Positions 9,586-21,500 of a stretch of DNA of 64,000 bases are shown here, piece by piece. The stretch lies in the NCBI GenBank assembly GCA_030867875.1, contig JAOWCC010000019.1:83170861-83234860 (forward strand), given 5' to 3'. The notes beneath the pieces were generated by a model. It was not told the origin of the DNA. It saw only the letters and a list, made by a program, of their open reading frames with translations, and ran no database searches. This stretch comes from Actinernus sp. WN-2022. Its lineage: Eukaryota > Cnidaria > Anthozoa > Actiniaria > Actinernidae. Made by a program: the position numbers and the translations under genes. Numbering within the stretch: position 1 is the first letter of the stretch; each line of letters begins with the position of its first letter.

Positions 9586-12527
9586 CTGTCCTGTTGTGTT
9601 GAATTGCATGGTCCGGATGCCCTGAAGCATTGTTACCGACGTGTTCTGCCAGATCTCTTTCGTCACCATCTGGTGCGACATTCGAAGAAGAAGCAACGTC
9701 GGAATTTATACCTTCGGTTTGGTTCATGTTCTCCTTCTTGACTTCTTCCTTTACATCAGAAAAAACATTTGCAGCAGTGTCACTTTTATCTTGCGATGGG
9801 ACAATTCCCTCATCTAACTCCTTACTCGCCGCAAGTCTCTTATTACTTCCAACTTGCTGTGTTACACGCTTGTCATCTTGTGTACCTAAAAAGGACGCCA
9901 ATCCCTTCTCTTCTTCTTTTAGGATCGTCTCATCTTGTAAGTTGTTTCCAGGATTGAGATGTTTGTGATGATTTTCTGTCGATTCAACGGTAGGGCTTGC
10001 CGATGGATTAACGTCATCCTCGCAATGCCTGGGAACATTTTCAGGTATGTTCGAGGGACCAGAGATTTTGTCGGTGCTTTTTAAAAGTTCTTGTTCACCT
10101 TCCTGATCACTTTTCTCTAGCAGTGCCCATTCCTCACTTGCACTTAATTCCGCCGTTTTAGTGGCTTTATTCTCTTCCACATGCTCACATAGTTCCAAGG
10201 GACTGTCTTCGTTTGAAGGTGAACTGATGCGTTCAATGATGTCGTTTAACTGCTCGCTTCCTTCAAATCCCCCAATGTTCTCACTGCTCGTGGATGGACT
10301 TATATTAAGTCTAAGCGCTGTGGTCTGACTTAGTCCCTCACAGCTGGCTGTCGACGTCATGCTCATCAGCTCTTTTATCTCGGCATCTTTAGTGCCTAGG
10401 TGTAATGTATTCTCTCCGTCTGTGCCCTGGTCGAGATTGTTTATCTCTTCATCAGTCTTAAGTTTTGGACCAGCAAACAAATGTGAATCTTCTTGCTTTG
10501 CTGATTCGTCAATTGCGGTTTTCTCATCACCACTGACAGCGCCGTTTTCACGAACCTGACGTGCTTGTGAAACGTCTTCAGCTCCATCGCCAGTCCCATC
10601 ATCTTTTTCCGCGATGTGTTCTACCGACTTGACTGAGTTGTCACCATCACACGCGCTTTCAGTTGTTACTGTAGCCACATCCGGATTAAAAGATCCCCTT
10701 TCTTCGTTTCCTGTGTATTCTTTCCTATCGAGTTCCGGATGTGTTGTAAATTCTGTCATCTTTTCTTCAGAATTTGACGCACCTTGCCCTTCAGAGGAAT
10801 AACCACTCGCTTGCTTTAATTCTTTTTTAACACCTGTTTCTTCCTTTTTAACTTGCTGTGATCTTGATTCCTCTTTCAATATTTCTTTACTGGTACTTCC
10901 AGTGCTTTCTGGTTGGTTATCAAGAGAAACAGTTTCTTTTTTTAATCGTTCTTGGTTTGGAGTCGTTTCATTCATGCCTGCATCACGTGTCTCCCTTTCG
11001 TCCTCCGCAGAGTGTGACATCTCGTTCTTTTGATTGAAACCTTTTCCATCCGCCTCTGCAAATTGTAATGCCTCGGACGTTACGAAGAGTCCAGGTGGGT
11101 GCTTGATTTCACGGTTTGTGGAAACTATATCAGCTTTACCCAGTTCAACAGCATCGGGACTTGAAGACACACTAGCTTGTCCCGCTTTTGTATCTGTTAC
11201 AGCAACACCAGTACGAATACTTCCTTTATCAAACACAGTTGTGGAGCCTGAAGGCCACGTAGTTAGTTCCGCTGTCGTTTCTTTCACTGCAGATCCAGGT
11301 TTGGGACCGTTTTCTGTTAGAAGCAAGAGCCCTAGTACGCCTCTGCCTCTTCCTCTTCCTCGGCCAGTGGCAGCAAGCGAAGACTGCTGGACCTGGTGCG
11401 AACCTCTGCCAATCGTGGACAGGTGTTCAAACGTCAGACCTCTCCCTCTCGGTGTAGACTTGTTTGCACTGCTTTGAACTTCATTGATTTTCAGTTTTGT
11501 GGGATCCTTAGTTATTTCGTGGAGTTCTTTGGGAACTTTTTCTGGTTCTTCTCTTGGCAACGACTCTTTGGTTTCATTGCCAGGTGCGTCTTGGGACAAC
11601 GGATAGTTGACAGCTTTATCACTTCCATCATGTACTTTGTGTATGCTGATTGCTCCGTCTCCACTCTGTGGTGGAACGCTGTTGTTAGGATTCCTTTGTT
11701 GCACATTGCCCGGCTTAGCTATTTGATTAGAAGTTGGTGTGGAACCCCTTCCTAGATGATTAGTTTTGTTACAAGGTTCCTTTGTAGCATGATGGTCGCT
11801 GGTTTCCTTGGTGAGCAAGGAAACGTTTGTGTCACCAGTGCTAGGTTGCTCCTTTGAAGTGATTCCATGGTTTGGACTCTGCGTAGTATTGCTTCCTTGG
11901 GTAACCTTTTCATTTGACACTCTGTCGGAGTTCTCATGAGCGTTAATACTTAAATTGCCTAACATGGTAGTCAAATCCGCCTCGTCGGTTGGAGACGTAG
12001 CTGCAGTTTCTTCTTTATTCATTTTGCTCTGATCATTCTTTTCATCTTGATTTCTCTTATGATTGTCGCTGGTTTCCTTGGTGGGCAAGGAAGCGTTTGT
12101 GTCACCAGTACGAGGTTGCTCCTTAGAAGTGATTCCATGGTTTGAACTCTGCGTAGTGTTGCTTCCTTGAATAACTTTTTCATTTGGCACTCTGTCGGAG
12201 TTCTCATGAGCGTTAAGACCTAAATTGCCTGACATGGTAGTCATGTCCGTCTTGTAGGCTGGAAACGTAGCTGCAGTTTCTTCTTTATTCACTTTGCTCT
12301 GATCATTATTTTCATCTTGATTTCTCTTATGGTAGCGCTTCAGTAACTCCTGTTGAAAGGCTTCTACAGTCGGAGGATCGATGCTGACGAAGTGAATTTC
12401 TTTCAGTAATCCAACAGTCGCGTCAATGCTGTTACTGAACTCCTCAGCAGCAGTGAACATCACTTCGGCACAAACTTCTTTCGGTACGCCATATATACCA
12501 GAGCTAATTGCAGGCAAAGCAACAGAC
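9586..12527 (-). CDS. Gene 1 exon 4: macrodomain C-terminal part and long disordered tail
   Basis: This 2942-nt exon completes the macrodomain ([18 protein letters not shown]) across a split arginine codon, matching the equivalent uninterrupted segment in gene 2. It then encodes about 900 residues of Ser/Thr/Glu/Asn-rich, low-complexity, probably disordered sequence. The tail has a tandem pair of about 90-residue repeats (both copies start at KRNQDE), a short arginine-glycine run (GRGRGRGRG), and many acidic patches. It ends at a GTGAG donor in phase 1. No enzymatic motif is visible in the tail. Its length is unusual for the family and a flexible protein-interaction role is only a guess. Confidence 0.85.
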
Positions 12528-15500
12528 CTGAGGGAAAAGAATAAAAAGATGTACCTTCAGAGTATATTTGCGTGCTGACGAGAATTACTGCACATTGATT
12601 TTCAGCCTGATTTTTACCCAACGACGGTTTGTTTGAAGTGTACGAGTTATTTTTCCTATAACCTCATGTGTGCATGAAACGGGATATTAGAAACATATGG
12701 ATCCTGTTAACATTAATGAAAACAATTCTACCATGTAATTCTTCGTCAATACGTTAACGTTGATTATTATGTCCCCCTAGAATTACAAAACCATAACTGG
12801 AATGAATTTACACATAAGCTAAAATGGAAAATAATCCTCCGACTTGAGCATGAAACCCCCAATTTATTTCCCCCCATATTTTTTTTGAGGTAACTATTCA
12901 AAATGAACTTCTTTTTACCTATCGAGAGCGTCTGCTCGCATGCCGACGGTATGTGATGGAAAAGAGGGTTTAGCGATTTTATCATATAGGTTGTTGGCGA
13001 GCGACCAAAGGGGGCATGGGTAGAAAGCCAATTTTGCCATCTATTATACGACGCATCATCGCTCTACAATTACCAATAATCAGTAAATGGCAAACACGCT
13101 TGAAATACCGATTATTGGTAATACTACGACAAATCCTAACCCGAACCCTAACCATCGGACGAGTTCGCGGGTAAACGACGGGTTCTCACTCACCTAGAGC
13201 TAGGGTTCACAGTAAACAAGAAGAGAAGGTAAACGAGAGAAATGTTTTTTTTTGAGCGCTCCTACTCGGGCTTGAACTCGTAATTGTTTGCGTGTTGTGC
13301 TTGGCAGTGCAGGCGTCACGACCACTACACTAAGCGCGTCTACCGCCGTTCGGATTTGGACAATTGTTTATCTTTATCCTTGACTGGTTTTAAGAATGTC
13401 ATTGTTTAATTTGTGTTCCAGAATTAGCGATTATTGATAATTGAAGAGCAAAAGCCAATTGCTGATTATTGGTAATTCTAGAACGAGGATATGTTGTATT
13501 ATAACGGCAAATGATAATCATTATTTCTTATTCAAGCAAGCAAGAACATATGACAGGGCTTCACTTAAAGGGAACCTCGGCTGAAAAAGAATGTTTGCTC
13601 CCAAATGTTCCTTATGGATACCTAAATCTATTGCTGTGTTAGTCTCCTGTACATTGTACACTAGATGTCATTTATGAATCTCCACTGTAAAACAATGTCT
13701 GCTCTCAAATGTTCCTTATGGACACCTAAATATATTACTGTGTTTGTCTCCTGTACATTGTACACTAGATGTCATCTATGGACTGATTTTAATTTCTTGT
13801 CCACAAAAGTCATTTGAATTTCCTGCGCGCCGCCATCTTGTATCTTCTGACGTCACAGTGTTGCCCCTATTGTCAGAAAACAATAGCTCTTTTGTTGTGT
13901 AACAATAGGGACAACACTGTGACGTCATAATATTCAAGATGGCGACGCGCGTGAAATTCAAATGACTTTTGTGGACAGGAAAATCGGTCCATAAATGACA
14001 CCTAGTGTACAATTTACAGAAAACAAACACAGCAATACATTTAGGCATCGATAAAGAATTTTTAAAAAGTGCCAATGAAATGAAAAAATCGATCCCGATT
14101 TTATTTTATTTTATTAAATTATAGACTTCCCTTAGCCATTTTGTGCAATTAAAAATCAATTTGGAGAGCACGAACATAATTTTATTTCATATCAAAGTCA
14201 GGCGGAATTGCCAAAATCTGGCGACAATCTTTACGCCGTTAAAGATATGCTCATCACATGCGTGATGTCACTAGGTTTGCGCATTTATATTCACAAAGCC
14301 GACTGCAAGGATTCTATAAAAAAATAATATGGCCATCTTCAAGGTTTCTCAAAGTACTACATATTTAAATTGAAAACTGGCCAACAATAAACTTATATTA
14401 TTTCGTAGTATTTATGGGGACGAATATAAATGAGTACACATTGTGACGTCACGCATGTGATTACCATATCTTTAACGGCATAAAAATTGTCGCCAGATTT
14501 TGGCAATTCCGCCTGACTTCGATACGAAAAACAAATATGTTCGCGCTCTCCAGATTGATTTTTATTTGCAAAAAATGACTAAGAGAAACCTAGAATTTAA
14601 TAAAATAAAATAAAAACGGGATCCATTTTTTCATTTCATTGACACTTTAAGTCTGCTGTCCTATTCCCATATTTCCTTTCGATCTTGTCGCGTAGGCTTG
14701 AGTCAAATTTACCGACCACGTGTTTTGAAATAGCTGGATGGCCTTTACCGGCAACGATTGCGCATTTCTTTATAAACCATTTACAAAAGTCACGTTATGG
14801 AGCACGCCGGAAGGAGTCGTTCGGCCCTGCTCTATATTTTTCGCTTGTTTTGCGATTCAAAACAATTAGAATCCAATATTAAGGAGTCATAACAATAGAT
14901 TTAACTCATTAGCATCGGATAAGGAGCATGAAAAGATCGCCGTCTAAAACAGACCTAACACTTTTAGCCAAAATAGGGTCCGAAATTGCGCCTTATTTGG
15001 CGGCAATGCGACTAAATTTTGAGTGTTGGCGACCACAATTTCAGAGTTAGTCACCAGCTGGAGACTTATCTAAAGTCTGCACAATGCCACAATGTCCTGA
15101 AGTCACATGATGTTCTAAGTAAATTTAGCCAATAAAACAGCAAATATCGCGTGTCGCTTCAAACTCGAAATGTGGCAACCACAATTGGTCATTTGGCGAC
15201 TAAAAAATGTTGGCTAAGTCGTCAGTTGGCGCCTACGTGAAAACGTTAATTTCGGACCCTGCAAAATATCTCAAGTTTTTGCCGTAATTCTGACATTAAC
15301 GTATCCTAGCACTGAATACCTTGTATTGTTGACACATATGTAACAATTAAAGTCTCAGAAAAAAGAAATTAACATTCCAGACTGAAAATTGTTGATGATT
15401 TGAGTAAAACGTTTCAATTTCAACTTTCACATAGCAATGTTCATGTTTTCTGTACATGTGGAGAAACTATTGAAACAGAAATACACAGTTATGAATAATG

Positions 15501-18500
15501 TCTATATTATTCTACTTTTAAAAATCAAATTAAAAGCAAAGAGGGCCGGGCATGCTTGTTTTCCTTCGCCCAAATAAGCATATCAGGTCAGCTTCCTCTT
15601 TGGGATCAGTCAAAAATTACCTGAAGTGCTGGCTTGCAAGTCGAAGACTCTGTATGCAAGCTCGGTGGAGAAGTATAACACTTCTTTCTCTCCCTTGCTT
15701 ATCCCACTGCGGCCCAACTGTATGAATAACAGCCTTACAGGGTAGGTAACCAGCGTGTGTACAGACAGCATCCCCAATATTAAGTTTACCACGGTCTTGG
15801 ATGATACGCCGTGACTCCTCCCATATCTGTTGGCCACCTTTTCTCGCAATGGCACCTGCCACGCCCCCTCCATGGTGTAACATCGCATTGGCTGCGTTTA
15901 CTATGACGTCAACCTGTTGACATGTGATATCACCCTGGTACACGTATAGCATCACACCACATCCTAGTACCTGTTGTAGAAGGCGTGGTTGAGGGTTTGA
16001 GGCAGGCGATGGAGTCCCTTCAGGAGAATCCGCTGCAACAACAGCAGTATTTCCAGCAGGTTTTCTATGCCTCCTTGACCTGGTATGTTCAATGCTAAAT
16101 CTGCTCCTCAGATTTTGTACGATACGCGTCACGTATTCATCAACACCATAAACTAGTAGTTTATCTTCTGCTCGAGTAATCAGCACTGGATACTCATCGT
16201 GCATTGCTTTAACAGCTTTCGGTAAAATGACGTCCTGAGGATTATCAAGCAATACACTCTCCTCGACAACTGTTGGAAACATTCGTTGGTAGAGGGTGAT
16301 AAACTCTTCTCTTCCCTTTTCAAGTTCCTCTTCTCCTTTGGAACCTAACTGCAGCTTATTAGATTTGCCGTCCCATATGATCTCGATATTAGAGTTTCTC
16401 TTAATATCTTTGAGCTGGTTGGTTTGGGAAAGAAGTTTCATGAACTTTGGCGATACCTCCAAGGTCTCGAAAAACTGCTTGTCGTTTGCAGCAATGTTAG
16501 CTGTGCTACCATTAAGGGCTCCTTCGTGGTTCCGACTGTTAGACGTTTTGCTATTATTATTCTGACGCTCGTCGTCACTCGAAGTCTCATGTTCCTTGTA
16601 GCCGCCTGTCTTCCCACGGTCTTTCAGGTATTGCTGTAGGATTTTCTGTGTAGCTTCTACTTGCGCGAACGTTCCTGACACAATCAAACCATCGCTTTTT
16701 TCGTGCCATTCAATGCCACTTTCACTTTTAACATACTCAAGGAATTTGGCAAGTTCGTGTGTTTGTATTTGGAATATTGCTGGATTAAGATTGGCGGTGA
16801 CTCGGGAAAACAGCTAGAGACAAGATTAGACATCGCTTAGAATAAAATCAGTTTCTACAAAAACTATTTGTATCAATATTTAGATATCAGATAAATAGAC
16901 TGGGATATTACATGGTGGTGCGAAGATATGAAGTTTAACCTCAAGAGTCAAAATATTTCATGAGTGACCGCAGCGAAAGAGTGAACTATTTTGGACTCGA
17001 GAGGATCAATACCATAAATAAAAAACAAAATAAATAAATATTTTATTTGTTATAGCAGGCTGAGTATTACAGCTTAAAGCTGGTGGGGGCCTGCTTTTAC
17101 TCCTCACACACTCCCCACTACATTAACGACTCACGGTTGATTTTTACGGAGGGAAGAAAACAGGAGAACCCGGAGAAAAACCCTCGAATGCAGATAAGGA
17201 ATCAACAACAAACCTAACTGACATACGGTTCCCGAGCCGGGAATCGAACCCGGGACCGCAGCGGTGAGAGGCGAGTGTTTTACCACTGCGCCAACCTGCA
17301 TCCCCCATACCTTCAAACCACCGTGTTATGTTCTTTTTATTATATGGACAATTAAACTGCTCTAAGAACTCTTCTCTACTCATTTTACTTACTATATTTA
17401 TACCGAGTACAGAAATTTCTTCGCGATCTTTTGAAGCTCTTCTGCGAGAAAGGTTCTCGTCTCTTCGTTGCAGTCGAGAAAATCCAAAGAGTTTTAGATT
17501 TTGTTTTTTTTCTGACCGGAATTTTCAATTACTTAGTGCTATACTCATTTAAGCTGTTTACATCTTCACAAAACTTCAGCTGATAAACTTTGTAGAGGCT
17601 GAGTGACGTATTTTCCATACGAATCAGCGCTCGACCTTAACGTTTTTACTTACTAGCCCTTGGGATAGTGATCTTTAAAAATTACTAGCCCACTGCCAAC
17701 TCCTGGTGAGTCAAAACCAAGATGGCGGTCTGTCCGTGAGCTGCTGGAGTCCTAGTTTCCAGTCCTCCATCTCCAATAGAACATTTGCAAAACATAGTAA
17801 ACGTTGTGGCACGCAAATTGGAACACGATTTGACTTTTATTTCTCCTGTTTTTTGCAATCAAGTTTTTCTTTCAATAATAATAGTAATTATGATATTCCT
17901 TTACCTCTGAACACCTACTAGCCCTGTGGCTAGTGGTTCTCGAATTTTACTAGCCCAGGTGCAATTTTTACTAGTCCCGGGCTAGTGAACTACCGCTAAG
18001 GACTGCGAATGGTTTAGTTGCTGGTAAAAAAACACTCTCGTCCATGCATATAATAATGTAGATTAGAATGTCAATAGCCCACTTCCGCGATATGCTTTAC
18101 TTGTCACGCACAAAGGTTCCAATACGAGGCCCCGTGCTAAATTAAATTTATTCTTTTCACAGAGAAAAGAATAAATTTAATTTAGCACGGGGCCTCGTAT
18201 TGGAACCTTTGTGCGTGACAAGTAAAGCATATCGCGTAAGTGGGCTATTGATTATATATTTAACCTACCTCGCACGGCTCTGTTTGTTTTTTACGATATG
18301 GCTGTAACTCAAGGTTCACTCCATTGAAGGTCTGGCGTTTTGTCAGCACACTTTGGGCAACTACATGGAAAACCAACAACTTATATTATTACCTTTCGTT
18401 AACACTTGTTTAAGAAATAGTGGGAATTTGGGAGAACGAAAAATGGCAATGGGAACACCAGACCATTCTTCCAACCTTCTACAAGTGTTTCTATAGCTCT

Positions 18501-21500
18501 ATGGAAACACGGGCGGAGAAAATGTTTTCTATTTCCTTTATAAATTTTAATAAACGAGGAAAAATGCTCGTTTTCTGATCATCAAAACTTAAATTCTCTC
18601 AACTAACTCAAGTGCGTGCTCAACTTTCTATGTCTAGAAACACGGCTTTTAGCCAATCCGAGCTGGCGTACTAGCGAATCTATTTTATAAACATATATAT
18701 GAGAATGATGCATCTTGAAAATATTGTCTGTGGTTGACGTTGTGTTTCGAGTTCGAGTTCTTCTTCACATAACCTCCAATGACAACAATTAAAATAGAGG
18801 AAACCTGAAAACAAAACAAAAAAACAAAACAAAACAAACAAAACGAAACGAGACGCTCGAAATAGTGGGTTATCGTTTCTTGCGAATCCAAAAATGGATT
18901 ATTCATCGTTTGCTTTGGTAAATCTAAAATTAGATTATGAATGTGAGAAATCCAAATCCCTATTCCTTGAATAGTTAGTTCTTGTTTTTGTTTGGGCACG
19001 GATTAGCAAACATTTATGATCTGCATCACGCAGATTGTATATTTTATAACGAAATTGGCTACCATGATATTATAATTTAGTATATATGGTATGATTTCAT
19101 TTCTTTGCATAGATGTTCTAATCTGCTTATTTGTTCAGTACGGCGGCTTAGTTTGTCCCGGCGATAATTTGAGGCAAACTGATCTAAGAAACGTGAAAGC
19201 GAGGTCGCACTCGTTCGCAGGCTAAAGAAATGTTTAATTTCTTTAATAAAAATGCTGTACGGGACATCAAAATAATCCCGTCCCATTTTCTATTCATCCC
19301 GTCCATGAAGTAATCCGAAAGTGATCCTAAAGTTGCATACTAAACACCGCACATACTTCTGATCGGGTATTATGTCCACTTAGTGGAACTTGGGTTGATT
19401 AAACAAAGTACGTTGTATATTTTATAACGAAATTTACACCAAATAAAAAAAAAAACTATTTAGCGCAAAGCCATTAAAATTATTGTTATTGCCTAGTCAT
19501 CGGACAACATGCCAGTCTGTAAATTATGTGATATCATTTCGGAGACCATTTCAAGGACGGGCCTGTCTAAACATCGTTATTATAAGCTTGGGAAGGATTT
19601 GGGGATCATGCATTTATCCGGAATTTCCGGAGTTTAAAAACATTTGACTATATGACTTTCTTGAGATAGTCATGACACAAAGATGTGTTAGTACGTATAG
19701 CACTAAATACGCCGTGTACGTACAGAAAAAGATGGCGACTTAATTGTACGTTTGCCCATAATATTTTGCGTGCGGAAAACTTTAAATTCGTCAGTCATAA
19801 AAAAATATTAAATCGCCGCAGTGTATTAATACTTACAGTGACAACTGACAACGAGAACTAAACACATTGCAAAAAGAAAATAAAGCCGATTCCATCTTAC
19901 AAATCCTAGCATATCTACACGATTGTCTTCATTCAAAAGACTTCGACACCAAATTTGCCTTTCACCGGATCGAAGCTCGAGCAAGTTGAAGTGCTATTGT
20001 CTTGTACTCAACACTGGTTGGATCAAATAACCGTATAAGTTGGAATGCTTTGTTTTCGTTCTGTCATGTGATTGGTTCTCGTTGTCTAACTGGGTTACGG
20101 TAGTCGCACAGTATGTTGATCCATATTAGGAAAATTCCATATTCCATATTTGTAAGAGCTGCTAGGACATTCAAAATGGCGGTTTCCTAGTCCCAAACCT
20201 CTATATCGACACTCGTTGTCATGCAGTTGATATGAAGTCACTTACTCAAGACAATACATGATTTCTAAGTGTTATTTGGGTCGTCAGTGTTAGGCTCAAA
20301 ATTAATTCTGGTTAACAGTACAGTACGTTGCCAAGAGAAAAAAATCATGTTATCGTCAGAAAGAGGGTTTTCAGGGACAGGATCGAAGCCTTATGTATTT
20401 TTTTAAATCCAAAAGCCGCTGAATAAATTAAATATTAGCCCAAATCGATTGTTTTAATATGAGCCTCTCATGTTATCCAGGTGAAACCAGGCCTCCGCTT
20501 TAAAACCACAGTTTAAAACTCCTCTCAGTGCAACACTATATTAATGCACTTGTCGTGGACATCGGAGCTGTTCGTGAGTTACGAACTATACAAGCGTACG
20601 TCATCATACTGACCTCGTACACGTTAATTTCTGGCCGATGAACACCAATGTAAAAATCTTGTTTTGACATTTGTGACTTTACGTTACGGACGTGATGACG
20701 TCAAATCGTGCCAAAAAGGAAAATTGGACTTCCGGTTGCCGTCCGTGACTCCCTGCTCTGGAAGGAAGACTGATGCAAAGGTACCGCCCCTGGGGATTCA
20801 TCGTAAATCCCCCGGGTAAGAATGCATGCCCCCCTAAACATTGACCAATTGGAAAATATAGGAACAAATGAATAATACTAAGGGGTGGACCATTAGAAAT
20901 CCTGGGAGGGGGGGTGGGTAGTCCCAAAAAAAAATTCGTCAAAGGCTAAATGTCCCAAAAAAATATTCCTGCAAGCACTAAGGCACAAAAAAAAAATTCT
21001 TGCAAAGGAACATAACTGATGCATTGTTCAATTTTCGTTTTGAAAAAATACTAGCATTTCGGTTTTACCAAATATAGTTCTAAAGATTACCCACACAGTC
21101 TGTGTAACTAATTTTCAGGTATTTCCAGATGAAAACAACCTCCCCAACCTTCATAAAAATAGTTTAGTCACTGTTATCATGGAAATATCAACTGGCGTTA
21201 ATTACTGAAGGCTCAAATTATTCTCTGATGCCATTAGTTTTTGCAACCGCGTTTAACGTCAGGTTTCATTGAGTAAACTTCAACTGATGTGCACATTCTC
21301 AAAGATTACTGAGTCTGTGCCAGTAATTTCGAACACATGGAAATATTTTCATGTATAGTCTTGTGCAAAACATCATGGACAATGAAATATTGGGGTATGC
21401 ATTTTTTATTTGGCCTGAATAGAGCCAAGCAATGAAAGACCGGGACTATATGAATTCTAAGGCGATCAAATTAAATTCCTCACATCACTGGGCTCGTTAC

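Larger units (their letters stand above)
12528..15620 (-). other. Gene 1 intron 3, filled with repeats
   Basis: The intron runs from the GTAATT donor at 15620 to the CCCTCAG acceptor at 12528. It contains the composite repeat at 13055-13490 and two abutting foldback elements (13713-14650). I see no coding signal in 12540-13050 or 14652-15620. Confidence 0.7.

Noticed and set aside
9630..11755. Plus-strand ORFs of 60-147 codons
   Set aside because: They are antisense shadows of gene 1 exon 4, low-complexity Ser/Leu/Pro-rich.
17224..17300. Possible tRNA-Glu gene
   Set aside because: Box A/B and a Glu-like anticodon region are present, but the acceptor stem does not pair and the SINE body follows; same for copies at 52.6 and 52.8 kb.
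17131..17383. Minus-strand ORFs of 61 and 79 codons starting MSREEF
   Set aside because: Most of the length is the tRNA-derived SINE. The first 25 codons look protein-like but have no matching exon in gene 2, so I do not call an exon.
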